From contig JBHJOI010000125.1 in assembly GCA_050329935.1 (NCBI GenBank), positions 1 through 28,437 of the forward strand: a stretch of DNA of 28,437 nt. Direction: 5' to 3'. This stretch comes from CAYSFW01 sp050329935 (GTDB lineage: Bacteria; Pseudomonadota; Gammaproteobacteria; UWMA-0217). The notes beneath the pieces are model-generated. The model ran no database searches, was not told the origin of the DNA, and was given only the letters and a program-made list of their open reading frames with translations. Each line of letters opens with the position of its first letter. Position 1 is the first letter of the stretch. A program made the translations under genes and the position numbers. This document shows, piece by piece, positions 7,682 to 13,860 of the stretch.

Positions 7682-8464
7682 TTATAACTTTCTGATTTTT
7701 CTGACGACTTCCGTTCCGCAGAGATCATCCGCGGCGCAGACGCTGCATTGACCTTCCACCGCTGCGCCGCGAGCGCGCAATTGCGACTCCAACGCCTCGA
7801 TTCGCTCCATTAAACAAGCAATCGCCTTGCCAACCGGGTCCGGAATCAGGTGGTGATCGAGATCGATACCCAGCGTGTTCGCCTCGTGTGCGTCGATCCG
7901 CACCACTTTGCCCGGAATACCAACCACGGTGCGTTCCGCCGGCACGTCTTTCACGACTACCGAATTCGCCCCGACGCGCACGCGGTCGCCGAGCCGAATC
8001 GCACCAAGGATCTTCGCGCCCGCGCCGACGACCACGCCGTTGCCGAGCGTCGGGTGGCGCTTGCCCTTGTTCCAGGTGGTGCCGCCGAGCGTAACGCCGT
8101 GGTAGAGCGTGACGTCGTCGCCGATCTCGGCTGTCTCGCCGATCACGACACCCGCGCCGTGGTCGATGAAGAAGCGCCGGCCGATACTCGCGCCGGGGTG
8201 GATGTCGATGTTGGTGAACAAGCGCGCAAGGTAGGACAGCAACCGCGCGGGATACCGCAACTTCCCGCGCCAGAGGCCGTGCGAAAGGCGATGCAGCAGG
8301 ATTGCGTGGACGCCGGGGTAAGTGGTGGCGACCTCGAAGCGCGTGCGCGCCGCCGGATCACGCTGGAACACGCAGCCGACATCCTCGCGCATCAGGGCGA
8401 ACAGGCCCGGCTTCACTTCTGGCTTCACTCCCAAGTCGGCCGTCATGTCAGCACCGCCATCCAT
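7682..8464 (-). CDS. cysE: Serine O-acetyltransferase, nif-linked (CysE/NifP type)
   Basis: The enzyme makes O-acetylserine from serine and acetyl-CoA, boosting cysteine supply for NifS-driven Fe-S cluster synthesis. The 260-residue protein has the CysE N-terminal helical region followed by hexapeptide repeats forming a left-handed beta helix (IDIHPGASIGRRFFIDHGAG, then VVIGETAEIGDDVTLYHGVT and LGGTTWNKGKRHPTLGNGVV). The C-terminus carries a cysteine-rich tail (CSVCAADDLCG), which is unusual for the housekeeping enzyme. The ATG lies 2 nt after the nifV stop with GAGG in nifV; a second ATG six codons in is possible. The position matches Azotobacter nifV-cysE-nifW. Confidence 0.93.
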   Translation of the reverse strand: MDGGADMTADLGVKPEVKPGLFALMREDVGCVFQRDPAARTRFEVATTYPGVHAILLHRLSHGLWRGKLRYPARLLSYLARLFTNIDIHPGASIGRRFFIDHGAGVVIGETAEIGDDVTLYHGVTLGGTTWNKGKRHPTLGNGVVVGAGAKILGAIRLGDRVRVGANSVVVKDVPAERTVVGIPGKVVRIDAHEANTLGIDLDHHLIPDPVGKAIACLMERIEALESQLRARGAAVEGQCSVCAADDLCGTEVVRKIRKL

Positions 8465-8466
8465 CG

Positions 8467-9612
8467 TCAGTGCCTCGCCGCCAAGCCGCGGCCGACCAAG
8501 CGCTGGTACAGCAGCGCAAGTTCGTGGTCAGCCGGCGAGCGCTTCGCCCGTTCGGCAAAGGCGCGGATATCGGGCAGCAGCGCCTGCGCCTGCGTCGAAC
8601 TCAGCTTCACCCCCATCCCGGCATAGGCCGCGATCACGCCGCGCGAACCCGAGTGCTTGCCGAGCACCAGCCGGTGGCTGCGGCCGACCTCGCTCGGGTC
8701 GAAGCCCTGATAGGTTTTCGGATCCTTCAGCATGCCATCGACGTGAATCCCAGCCTCGTGCGTGAACACGCCCTCGCCGACCACGCTCTTCTGCCAGGAA
8801 ACCGGCCGTCCCGAAGCGGCGGCAACCGCGTGCGAAAGCCCCGGAAAGTGCGTGAGATCGATCCCCGTCTCGCGGCCGTAAAGCTTCTTCAACCCCAACG
8901 CGACCTCCTCCAGCGGCGCGTTGCCCGCGCGCTCGCCAAGGCCGTTGACCGTCGTATTGATATGCGTCGCGCCCGCGCGCGCCGCCGCCAGCGAATTCGC
9001 CGTCGCGAGCCCCAGGTCGTCGTGCGCGTGCATCTCGATCTCCAGATCGACCACGCCGCGCAAGGTCGAAACCACCTCGAACACCCCGAACGGCTCCATA
9101 ACCCCCAGCGTGTCGGCGAACCGCAGACGCCGAGCGCCCGCCGCTTGCGCCGCGTCGGCGACGCGCAGCAGGAAATCCAGGTTCGCGCGCGAGGCATCCT
9201 CGCAACCGACGATCACCTCCAGACCCAGATCGCGCGCCCGCGGTACCATCTCAGCGATGTTGCGCAGCGCCCAAGCGCGGTCGCGCCCGAGCTTCTTTTC
9301 CAGATGAATGTCCGACACCGGAATCGACACATCGATAAGCTGCGCCCCAAGCCCGCGACAGGCCTCGATATCGCACGCCTGCATCCGGCTCCACAACACC
9401 AGCTTCGACGCCAGCCCCAAACCCGCCACCGCACGGATGCTCTCCCGCTCACGCTCACCCATCGCCGGAATGCCCACCTCCAGCTCCGGAACACCGAGCG
9501 CGGACAAACGCCGCGCGATGTCCAACTTCTCCTCCAGCGTGAACGCCACCCCCGCCGTCTGCTCGCCGTCTCGCAGCGTCGTGTCGTCGATGGTGATGAA
9601 ATTCGCGGTCAT
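8467..9612 (-). CDS. nifV: Homocitrate synthase NifV
   Basis: NifV condenses acetyl-CoA with 2-oxoglutarate to give homocitrate, the organic ligand of FeMo-cofactor. The 381-residue protein has the DRE-TIM barrel signature DTTLRDGEQTAGVAF near the N-terminus, the metal-binding HAHDDLGLATANSL, and NGLGERAGNAPLEEV. It ends with the LeuA-like accessory region containing HEAGIHVDGM and LGKHSGSRGV. It is the first gene of its operon: the sigma54 -24/-12 element lies 37-52 bp upstream of the ATG. No good Shine-Dalgarno is visible before the ATG. In Azotobacter nifV follows nifS directly; here a 3.8-kb island separates them. Confidence 0.97.
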   Translation of the reverse strand: MTANFITIDDTTLRDGEQTAGVAFTLEEKLDIARRLSALGVPELEVGIPAMGERERESIRAVAGLGLASKLVLWSRMQACDIEACRGLGAQLIDVSIPVSDIHLEKKLGRDRAWALRNIAEMVPRARDLGLEVIVGCEDASRANLDFLLRVADAAQAAGARRLRFADTLGVMEPFGVFEVVSTLRGVVDLEIEMHAHDDLGLATANSLAAARAGATHINTTVNGLGERAGNAPLEEVALGLKKLYGRETGIDLTHFPGLSHAVAAASGRPVSWQKSVVGEGVFTHEAGIHVDGMLKDPKTYQGFDPSEVGRSHRLVLGKHSGSRGVIAAYAGMGVKLSSTQAQALLPDIRAFAERAKRSPADHELALLYQRLVGRGLAARH

Positions 9613-9648
9613 CGGGTGTCGATTCGGAGGGTTGCCTGGGAACGATAT

Positions 9649-9664
9649 TGCAACGTACGTGCCA
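9649..9664 (-). promoter_or_regulatory. Sigma54 (-24/-12) promoter of the nifV operon
   Basis: On the minus strand the sequence is TGGCAC-GTACG-TTGCA, a perfect match to the sigma54 consensus TGGCAC-N5-TTGCA. It lies 37 bp upstream of the nifV ATG. An AT-rich stretch (about 9677-9708) between it and the upstream NifA site could bend DNA or bind IHF. Confidence 0.9.
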
Positions 9665-9758
9665 CCCAGCGCGAGACGCTATTTAATTGTATTTATTGAA
9701 AATTAATCCTCAACCGAGGCCAGTGCCACGTACACTTGGCGACAGCCGGTTCGATGAT

Positions 9759-9774
9759 TGTGAGGTTTGCTACA
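9759..9774. promoter_or_regulatory. NifA upstream activator site (TGT-N10-ACA) for nifV
   Basis: TGT-GAGGTTTGCT-ACA fits the NifA binding consensus exactly. It is centred about 100 bp upstream of the nifV -24 element, the usual working distance for NifA with DNA looping. Confidence 0.8.
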
Positions 9775-9833
9775 GACGCGCCGCATACACACCGAAGCGC
9801 GCGCGAGGCGCGAAGCGAGGATCGCGTGCAGAC

Positions 9834-9861
9834 GCTCGACTCCGGGGTTTTCGGGTCGAGC
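9834..9861. other. Stem-loop between the nifV promoter and the AbrB-type gene
   Basis: GCTCGAC and GTCGAGC form a 7-bp stem around a 14-nt loop that contains a smaller CCG/CGG pair. It lies in the divergent region between nifV and the plus-strand antitoxin. Its role is unknown; it could insulate the two transcription units. Confidence 0.3.
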
Positions 9862-9952
9862 GGATGAATGGGCGTTTCGCTTCCACATGGCTTTACATGA
9901 GCGGTCACCTGGCTCAATCTCCTTACATTCATTTAAGGAGGAGAATTTACCC

Positions 9953-10195
9953 ATCGCCACCGCGACGCTTACCAGCAAGGGCCAGCTGACGCTGCCCAAG
10001 GCCGTCCGCGATCAACTCAATTTGCATCGCGGAGACCGGCTGGATGTCTTCGTCGACGAAGCCGGTCTCATCGTGTTGAAGCCGGTAACTGTCGAAGCGG
10101 CTGAGCTTTACGGGATCCTTCCGCGTCCGAGCCGGTCCGTGTCATTCGATGAGATGGACGACGCCATCCGCAAGCGCGCGCCCGGCCGCGAATGA
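9953..10195 (+). CDS. AbrB/MazE-type antitoxin (VapB-like), start codon apparently ATC
   Basis: The protein (about 80 residues) has a SpoVT/AbrB swapped-hairpin domain: TATLTSKGQLTLPKAVRDQL, then NLHRGDRLDVFVDEAGLIVL, followed by a C-terminal tail that would cover the toxin. The best Shine-Dalgarno (AAGGAGGAG, 9935-9943) points to 9953, but the codon there is ATC, where ATG would be expected. No GTG or TTG lies nearby in frame. The nearest upstream ATG in frame is at 9886 without a ribosome site. The stop overlaps the start of the vapC remnant (ATGA). The toxin is broken, so this is probably a decaying module. Confidence 0.65.
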   Translation: MATATLTSKGQLTLPKAVRDQLNLHRGDRLDVFVDEAGLIVLKPVTVEAAELYGILPRPSRSVSFDEMDDAIRKRAPGRE

Positions 10196-10591
10196 AGGGT
10201 CTCGATACCAACGTCCTGGTTCGCTACCTGACCTGCGACGACCCATCGCAAGCAGCGTTGGCCGCGAACTACATCAAGACGCAATGCACGGTCGATCACC
10301 CGGGGTTCATCAATCGAATCGTGCAATGCAAGGTCGTCTGGGTACTCGAAACTGCGTACGAGTAAACTCGGGAGCAGATCGCGAACGCCCCTGGATCTCG
10401 TGTTTCGCACACGGCAATTCGTCATCGAGGACGCGCAGGCCGCGTTGCTGGCGCTGCGGGCGTACCACCAGAGCGGAGTGGACTACGCGGACGCGCTGAT
10501 CGGTTTCTGCAACCGAACCGCCGGATGCGAAACCACCGCAACCTTCGACCGAAAAGCCGTGGCGCTCGACTCCTTTCTGCGGCTGGAGTGA
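10192..10591 (+). pseudogene. vapC: PIN-domain toxin VapC, inactivated by a nonsense codon and a frameshift
   Basis: The reading frame starts MKGLDTNVLVRYLTCDDPSQ, a typical PIN opening with the first acidic residue (D5). It stops at TAA (10363-10365), where the family has a tyrosine or similar residue in VLETAYxYTREQIANAL. After that stop the same frame continues TREQIANA. An extra C in the CCCC run at 10388-10391 then shifts the rest (LDLVFRTRQFVIEDAQAALL ... DYADALIGFCNRTAGCETTATFDRK) into the +1 frame. That second part contains the remaining PIN acidic residues. Two independent lesions make a functional product unlikely. ATGA overlap with the antitoxin is preserved. Confidence 0.88.
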
Positions 10592-10705
10592 CTACAGGTT
10601 TGGGTTTCAACCCAGACCGAGTGAATCTTCTCGATGGAGCGTCGAGTTGCTGGTGGACACGGAATGGTTTCATTCAGCGAAATAGTCGGGGCCGAAGGAG
10701 GCCGA

Positions 10706-11239
10706 ATGACGCACGTTCAGCTATTCATTTCCGCTGTCAGCGCTGAATTCCGCAATTACCGCGATGCGCTGCTCCACGATCTCACGCGACCGAATGTTAG
10801 CGTCGCGGTGCAGGAGGATTTTGTCGCCACCGGTACCGAGACGCTGGATATGCTCGATGAGTACATAGACAAGTGCGACGCGGTAATCCATCTGGTCGGC
10901 GACATGACCGGGGCTTCGGCGCAGCCGCCCTCGCTTACCCTGATCCGGAAACGCTATACCGATCTCGCGGAGCGCCTGCCGCCGATCGCGCCTTTTCTGG
11001 AACCCGGCCCGCCTGCACTGTCGTATACCCAGTGGGGGGCTTGGCTCGCGCTATACCACGGAAAACCGCTGATGCGCCGGACAGTGTCGATTCTCGCCGA
11101 CTTCACACGCCGAACCGGGCACGAGCATCCGCACCTGCAAGCGGCGATCGGCAACCTCGCCGGCCTATGGCGAACGATGGGCCGATCAGAAGACGCGATT
11201 CGGGAAGGGATCGCGTCGCTAACGGGAGCAGAAACTTAG
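10706..11239 (+). pseudogene. DUF4062-TPR protein with a large in-frame internal deletion
   Basis: Residues 1-125 are a DUF4062 domain: MTHVQLFISAVSAEFRNYRD, EDFVATGTETLDMLDEYIDK and YTQWGAWLALYHGKPL. In the family this is followed by a long middle region, often an NTPase, and then tetratricopeptide repeats. Here residues 127-170 jump straight to a TPR tail (SILADFTRRTGHEHPHLQAA, then LAGLWRTMGRSEDAIREGIA), so several hundred residues are missing around 11072-11090. The frame is kept across the junction. The gene ends on a 14-bp repeat (11224-11237). AAGGAGG precedes the ATG. DUF4062-STAND proteins are often defence-related; this copy is probably dead. Confidence 0.75.
11224..11237 (+). repeat. 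14-bp direct repeat, copy 1
   Basis: GGGAGCAGAAACTT occurs here at the 3' end of the DUF4062 remnant and next to the truncated end of the ccdA fragment. An identical copy is at 13078-13091. It marks the edges of disrupted genes in the island. Confidence 0.7.
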
Positions 11240-11254
11240 AACCTTGGTGGGGGT

Positions 11255-11423
11255 CAGCGTTGTACGCCACGATGAAATCCGCATGGTTCTCACGCCAGCG
11301 GCGTTCCTGTTCCTGGCGCACGACTTCGCGCAAACGGCTGTCGCAATCCTGCGCGACTTCGGTTTCCGGCCGTTTAGCTGCCGTTCGACTGGGTGCGGTC
11401 CGGTGGATGGACATGGATGACAT
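11255..11423 (-). pseudogene. ccdA: CcdA-type antitoxin fragment
   Basis: The minus-strand reading MSSMSIHRTAPSRTAAKRPE followed by SRLREVVRQEQERRWRENHA and DFIVAYNA resembles CcdA. The opening resembles the CcdA DNA-binding start, and the second part matches the CcdA C-terminal helix (REVVRQEQERRWRENHADFIAAYN). The middle ribbon-helix-helix region is largely missing, and the usual ending after AYN is replaced by unrelated sequence at about 11255. No ccdB toxin is seen next to it. I identify it by remembered motif resemblance only. Confidence 0.55.
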
Positions 11424-11481
11424 AACTGATTTTGAAGTTGTTCGAAAGATCTGGTTGCCTGCGGCAGTCAGAACGTGGTCG

Positions 11482-11509
11482 GTTGGGGGGTGAGCTCGCG
11501 AACCCCAAC
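11482..11509. repeat. Palindromic intergenic repeat (GTTGGGG...CCCCAAC), copy 1
   Basis: GTTGGGG and CCCCAAC form a 7-bp stem around a loop containing TGAGCTCGCGAA. This copy is inverted relative to copies 2 and 3. Copies 1 and 2 could also pair with each other, forming a larger hairpin over 11482-11561. Confidence 0.8.
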
Positions 11510-11536
11510 GCGGGACAGCGCCCGGCATCGCGGCAC

Positions 11537-11561
11537 GTTGGGGTTCGTTCCTCACCCCAAC
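11537..11561. repeat. Palindromic intergenic repeat, copy 2
   Basis: GTTGGGG-TTCGTTCCTCA-CCCCAAC has the same stem as copy 1 in reverse orientation, 27 bp away. Repeated intergenic hairpins of this kind behave like REP/MITE-type elements. Confidence 0.8.
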
Positions 11562-11584
11562 CGACCCGACTACGCAGGCTGTAG

Positions 11585-11605
11585 GGGCAACCCTCGTGGT
11601 TGCCC
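11585..11605. repeat. Second palindrome type (GGGCAACC...GGTTGCCC)
   Basis: GGGCAACC-CTCGT-GGTTGCCC is a perfect 8-bp stem with a 5-nt loop, adjacent to palindrome copy 2. The stretch 11430-11768 has no credible gene and holds these hairpins only. Confidence 0.75.
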
Positions 11606-11768
11606 GGGGCCGTTGGATGGCCCGCGCCGCGGGCCAGCAGAGGGAGGCTCCCCCTGGTTTCGGCGCTGCGCGGTCCTGCTCCGCTTGAAAACCAGGGCGC
11701 GCCATTCTGTTGCGCCCGTTCGTCGGGAAACAGGTCCGGTGGACCTGTTTCTTGTCCGGCTCACCCCC

Positions 11769-12089
11769 TCAAAGGGCCGAAGGGTCCGAATCACCCAAGC
11801 GCCGAATTCGCCCCTTGCGCCAGCGCACACCCACCAGGCCCATCAACCCGCTGCCGAACAGCCCCACCGCCGCGGGTACCGGCACCGGGGCGACATCTCC
11901 GGGGCGAACAGCCCAAGCAAAGTTCTCGCAGACCTTGTCCATCACATTCTGATACCCGTAGTGGGCGTCGAAGTGCCACGCGGCAGTGTTGGCCAGCGCG
12001 TACTCCAGACCATACCAGTAACTATCGGTAAGGTTGGACTGGATGCTGGAAAACGGACCAGTGTTGCTCAGGCCCCAACCGGACTGCAC
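11769..12089 (-). pseudogene. C-terminal fragment of a PEP-CTERM/VPLPA-type exported protein
   Basis: The minus strand encodes a DUF1566-like tail (SYWYGLEYALANTAAWHFDA, NVMDKVCENFAWAVRPGDV) followed by an exosortase-type sorting signal: VPVPAAVGLF, a hydrophobic GSGLMGLVGV stretch, and the basic end RWRKGR. Such proteins are exported, anchored by the hydrophobic helix and processed by exosortase. Protein-like sequence (TNALYSCYESGQGSDNGAAD) continues in frame upstream to about 12215, but no signal peptide or N-terminal domain is found and no good start exists. The gene is therefore a 5'-truncated remnant. The reading also continues 14 residues past the usual basic end. Confidence 0.7.
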
Positions 12090-12382
12090 GTTCCCACTCG
12101 TGTCTCGGTAGGCTTTACCAAACGCCCCAGGCCCGGGGCTCCGATCAGCAGCGCCGTTATCGCTGCCTTGTCCGCTTTCATAGCAAGAATAAAGCGCGTT
12201 CGTCGGATAAAACCGTGACTTAGCGCATGATTTCGAGGAAAGTTGGTTGCGAATTCTTGCGCTGCGTAGGATCTGGGCACGAGTCCGTACGGGAGCGAAC
12301 CGGCGGGTACTCGCAAGGGGTGCCCATCAGCCCACAAATTCAATGGCAGACCTCTTCCCCTACTCACAGTGCTGATGAGCGC

Positions 12383-12410
12383 TATAATCAGGTCATCTAA
12401 CAGCACCTGA
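12383..12410 (+). promoter_or_regulatory. -10 box and overlapping palindromic operator of the Phd/ParE module
   Basis: TATAAT at 12383-12388 is a perfect -10 hexamer. It abuts the inverted repeat TCAGGT-N11-ACCTGA (12388-12410), placed where an antitoxin would bind to block transcription. No convincing -35 is seen. The start codon follows 11 nt later. Confidence 0.6.
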
Positions 12411-12420
12411 GAAGAGCACC

Positions 12421-12690
12421 ATGCAAACGCGATTTTCTGAAGATGTCATCCCGTTGTCTGATCTGAAGGTTAACCCCGGCAAGGTCGTCAAACAGACCAG
12501 CGAAACCCGTCGCCCGGTATTGCTGACCAGCCGTGGCCGCGGCATTGCGGTTGTCCAGAGCCTTAACGAGTACGAAGCCGGCGAAGAGGAACGCGCATTT
12601 TTGCGGGCAGTTGCCAACGGCTTGATGGATGTGCGCGAAGGCCGTACCGTCAGCCTTGCCGATGCCCGGAAAAAACTGGGGCTTACCTGA
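12421..12690 (+). CDS. Phd/YefM-family antitoxin
   Basis: The 89-residue protein has the Phd/YefM N-terminal DNA-binding fold: IPLSDLKVNPGKVVKQTSET, then RRPVLLTSRGRGIAVVQSLN and EYEAGEEE. A C-terminal tail would neutralise the toxin. It overlaps the toxin gene by one base (TGATG), the usual coupling for such modules. A palindrome overlapping its -10 box suggests autoregulation. The module looks intact, unlike its neighbours. Confidence 0.92.
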   Translation: MQTRFSEDVIPLSDLKVNPGKVVKQTSETRRPVLLTSRGRGIAVVQSLNEYEAGEEERAFLRAVANGLMDVREGRTVSLADARKKLGLT

Positions 12691-12977
12691 TGCGGGTCGC
12701 GCTGACCGAGTCCGCACTGGAAGATTTGCAGGCGATTCTGGGCTGGTATCAGCGGGAAAGTGTGCCAGAAGTGGGGCAGCGTCTTGTTGACGACATACTC
12801 AACCAGGCTGAACAGATTGCCGACCATCCCCACAGCGGGCGGATGGTCCCTGAATTCCAGAATCCCAAGCTGCGCGAACTGATCCGGCCTCCTTTCCGCA
12901 TCGTCTATTTACTGGAAGAAGAAGTTTGTTCCGTAGTACGGGTGTGGCGCAGTGAGCGTTTGCTGCGTTTGCCTTAG
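12690..12977 (+). CDS. RelE/ParE-superfamily toxin
   Basis: The 95-residue protein fits the ParE/RelE fold: MRVALTESALEDLQAILGWY, EVGQRLVDDILNQAEQIADH, PHSGRMVPEFQNPKLRELIR and FRIVYLLEEEVCSVVRVWRS. The family acts either on gyrase (ParE) or on ribosome-bound mRNA (RelE); the sequence alone does not decide. It is preceded by a Phd/YefM antitoxin with a 1-nt overlap and followed by a strong hairpin at 12983-13013. Confidence 0.92.
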   Translation: MRVALTESALEDLQAILGWYQRESVPEVGQRLVDDILNQAEQIADHPHSGRMVPEFQNPKLRELIRPPFRIVYLLEEEVCSVVRVWRSERLLRLP

Positions 12978-12982
12978 CTTAG

Positions 12983-13013
12983 GCGTAGGGCGCAATAGCG
13001 CGACGCCCTACGC
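12983..13013. terminator. GC-rich palindrome after the ParE gene (intergenic repeat type)
   Basis: GCGTAGGGCG and CGCCCTACGC form a perfect 10-bp stem with an 11-nt loop, 5 nt after the toxin stop. There is no T-run, so it may act as an intergenic repeat or mRNA-end stabiliser rather than an intrinsic terminator. Confidence 0.5.
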
Positions 13014-13043
13014 TGATTTGTGGTTGCCTGGAATTGTTGTCAG

Positions 13044-13069
13044 GTTGGGGTTCGCAGGCTCACCCCAAC
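13044..13069. repeat. Palindromic intergenic repeat (GTTGGGG...CCCCAAC), copy 3
   Basis: GTTGGGG-TTCGCAGGCTCA-CCCCAAC is the third copy, in the same orientation as copy 2. It lies 8 bp before the second 14-bp repeat. Confidence 0.8.
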
Positions 13070-13077
13070 CCGCTGAA

Positions 13078-13091
13078 GGGAGCAGAAACTT
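13078..13091 (+). repeat. 14-bp direct repeat, copy 2
   Basis: GGGAGCAGAAACTT is identical to 11224-11237. Here it lies between palindrome copy 3 and the 3' end of vapC. Confidence 0.7.
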
Positions 13092-13128
13092 CGATCGCTA
13101 ACGGCAGCAGGTCCATCGCCCCTCGCCG

Positions 13129-13524
13129 CTAAACCTCCGTGAGCACCAGCGTTCTGCTCGGAAACGCACGTAACAGTTTCTTATCCATCGTCACCAACTG
13201 CGTATCGAGTCTGATCGCGAGCGCGACGAACTCGCAGTCATACGCCGAGCAGTCGCTGTCGCGCACGAGTTCGAGCACCGATTGCGAGTCGACCTCGAAT
13301 TCAGCGCCGTCGAGCAGGCGCTCCGCCTCCGCTTGCAGCGCGCAGGCCTGTTCGAAGGTGAGGGTTTTTCGGCGGAGGTAGCCGGCCAGGATGTTGCGGA
13401 ACTCGCTGCGCCAGAGGATCGGGGCGGCGAAGTCCGGGTCTCGCGCCAACAAGGCTTCGGCCGCCGTGGTGTATTCGCAGGGTAGATAGAGGTAGGCGAG
13501 GATGTTGGGATCGACGACGATCAC
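13129..13524 (-). CDS. vapC: PIN-domain toxin VapC
   Basis: The 131-residue protein is a PIN-domain ribonuclease toxin. The first acidic residue is D5 in MIVVDPNILAYLYLP. The second is the conserved glutamate in LWRSEFRNILAGYLRRK. The central acidic pair falls in CSAYDCEFVALAIRLDTQLV, followed by VTMDKKLLRAFPSR. All the usual metal ligands are present, so it is likely active. The start overlaps the antitoxin stop (ATGA). It lies on the minus strand directly downstream of nifS. Confidence 0.95.
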   Translation of the reverse strand: MIVVDPNILAYLYLPCEYTTAAEALLARDPDFAAPILWRSEFRNILAGYLRRKTLTFEQACALQAEAERLLDGAEFEVDSQSVLELVRDSDCSAYDCEFVALAIRLDTQLVTMDKKLLRAFPSRTLVLTEV

Positions 13525-13766
13525 GGACGGCCTTGCCGCTTCGCGGCGTCGATGCCGCTCACGCGGAATGCGCCTTGAGGCAGCGAGGCCCGGAGTTCGC
13601 GGGCGCGCGCCAACCGTTCAGCCAGCGCCGGCTTCGTAGGCAGCAGCACCATTTCCAGGCAAACAATGGCTTCGCTGTTCAGACTGCGCCGATGCGTGGC
13701 GGCCGACGCCTTGAGTCGCTCGTAGATCGCATCCGGAACGTTTTTCAGCGTCAGGGTCGTCGGCAT
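13521..13766 (-). CDS. FitA/VapB-type ribbon-helix-helix antitoxin
   Basis: The 81-residue protein begins MPTTLTLKNVPDAIYERLKA and continues RRSLNSEAIVCLEMVLLP, the ribbon-helix-helix fold of FitA/StbC-like antitoxins. The C-terminal half would wrap the PIN toxin encoded just downstream. I chose the ATG at 13764-13766; an in-frame TTG three codons upstream is the alternative. A palindrome just upstream (13776-13806) is the likely operator. Confidence 0.9.
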   Translation of the reverse strand: MPTTLTLKNVPDAIYERLKASAATHRRSLNSEAIVCLEMVLLPTKPALAERLARARELRASLPQGAFRVSGIDAAKRQGRP

Positions 13767-13775
13767 CGTCGGCAA

Positions 13776-13806
13776 CCATTATGAAACCGTATTGGTTGCA
13801 TAATGG
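13776..13806. promoter_or_regulatory. Inverted-repeat operator of the FitA/VapC module
   Basis: CCATTATG and CATAATGG are perfect 8-bp arms separated by 15 bp, with an additional CAACC/GGTTG pairing. The element ends 10 bp before the antitoxin ATG and would overlap its promoter, as expected for antitoxin autorepression. Confidence 0.65.
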
Positions 13807-13860
13807 CAGAGACTCGCCAGCTAGCCAAGGCGGAACTCAAGCCAAACCCGACTTCACATC

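Noticed and set aside
8302..9699. 465-codon plus-strand open frame opposite nifV/cysE
   Set aside because: Arg/Pro-rich antisense shadow without motifs; NifV and CysE on the other strand explain the DNA.
9953..13806. Insertion sequence or integron in the accessory island
   Set aside because: No transposase or integrase reading frame, terminal inverted repeats with target duplication, or attI/attC-like site was recognised. The 14-bp repeats alone are not enough.
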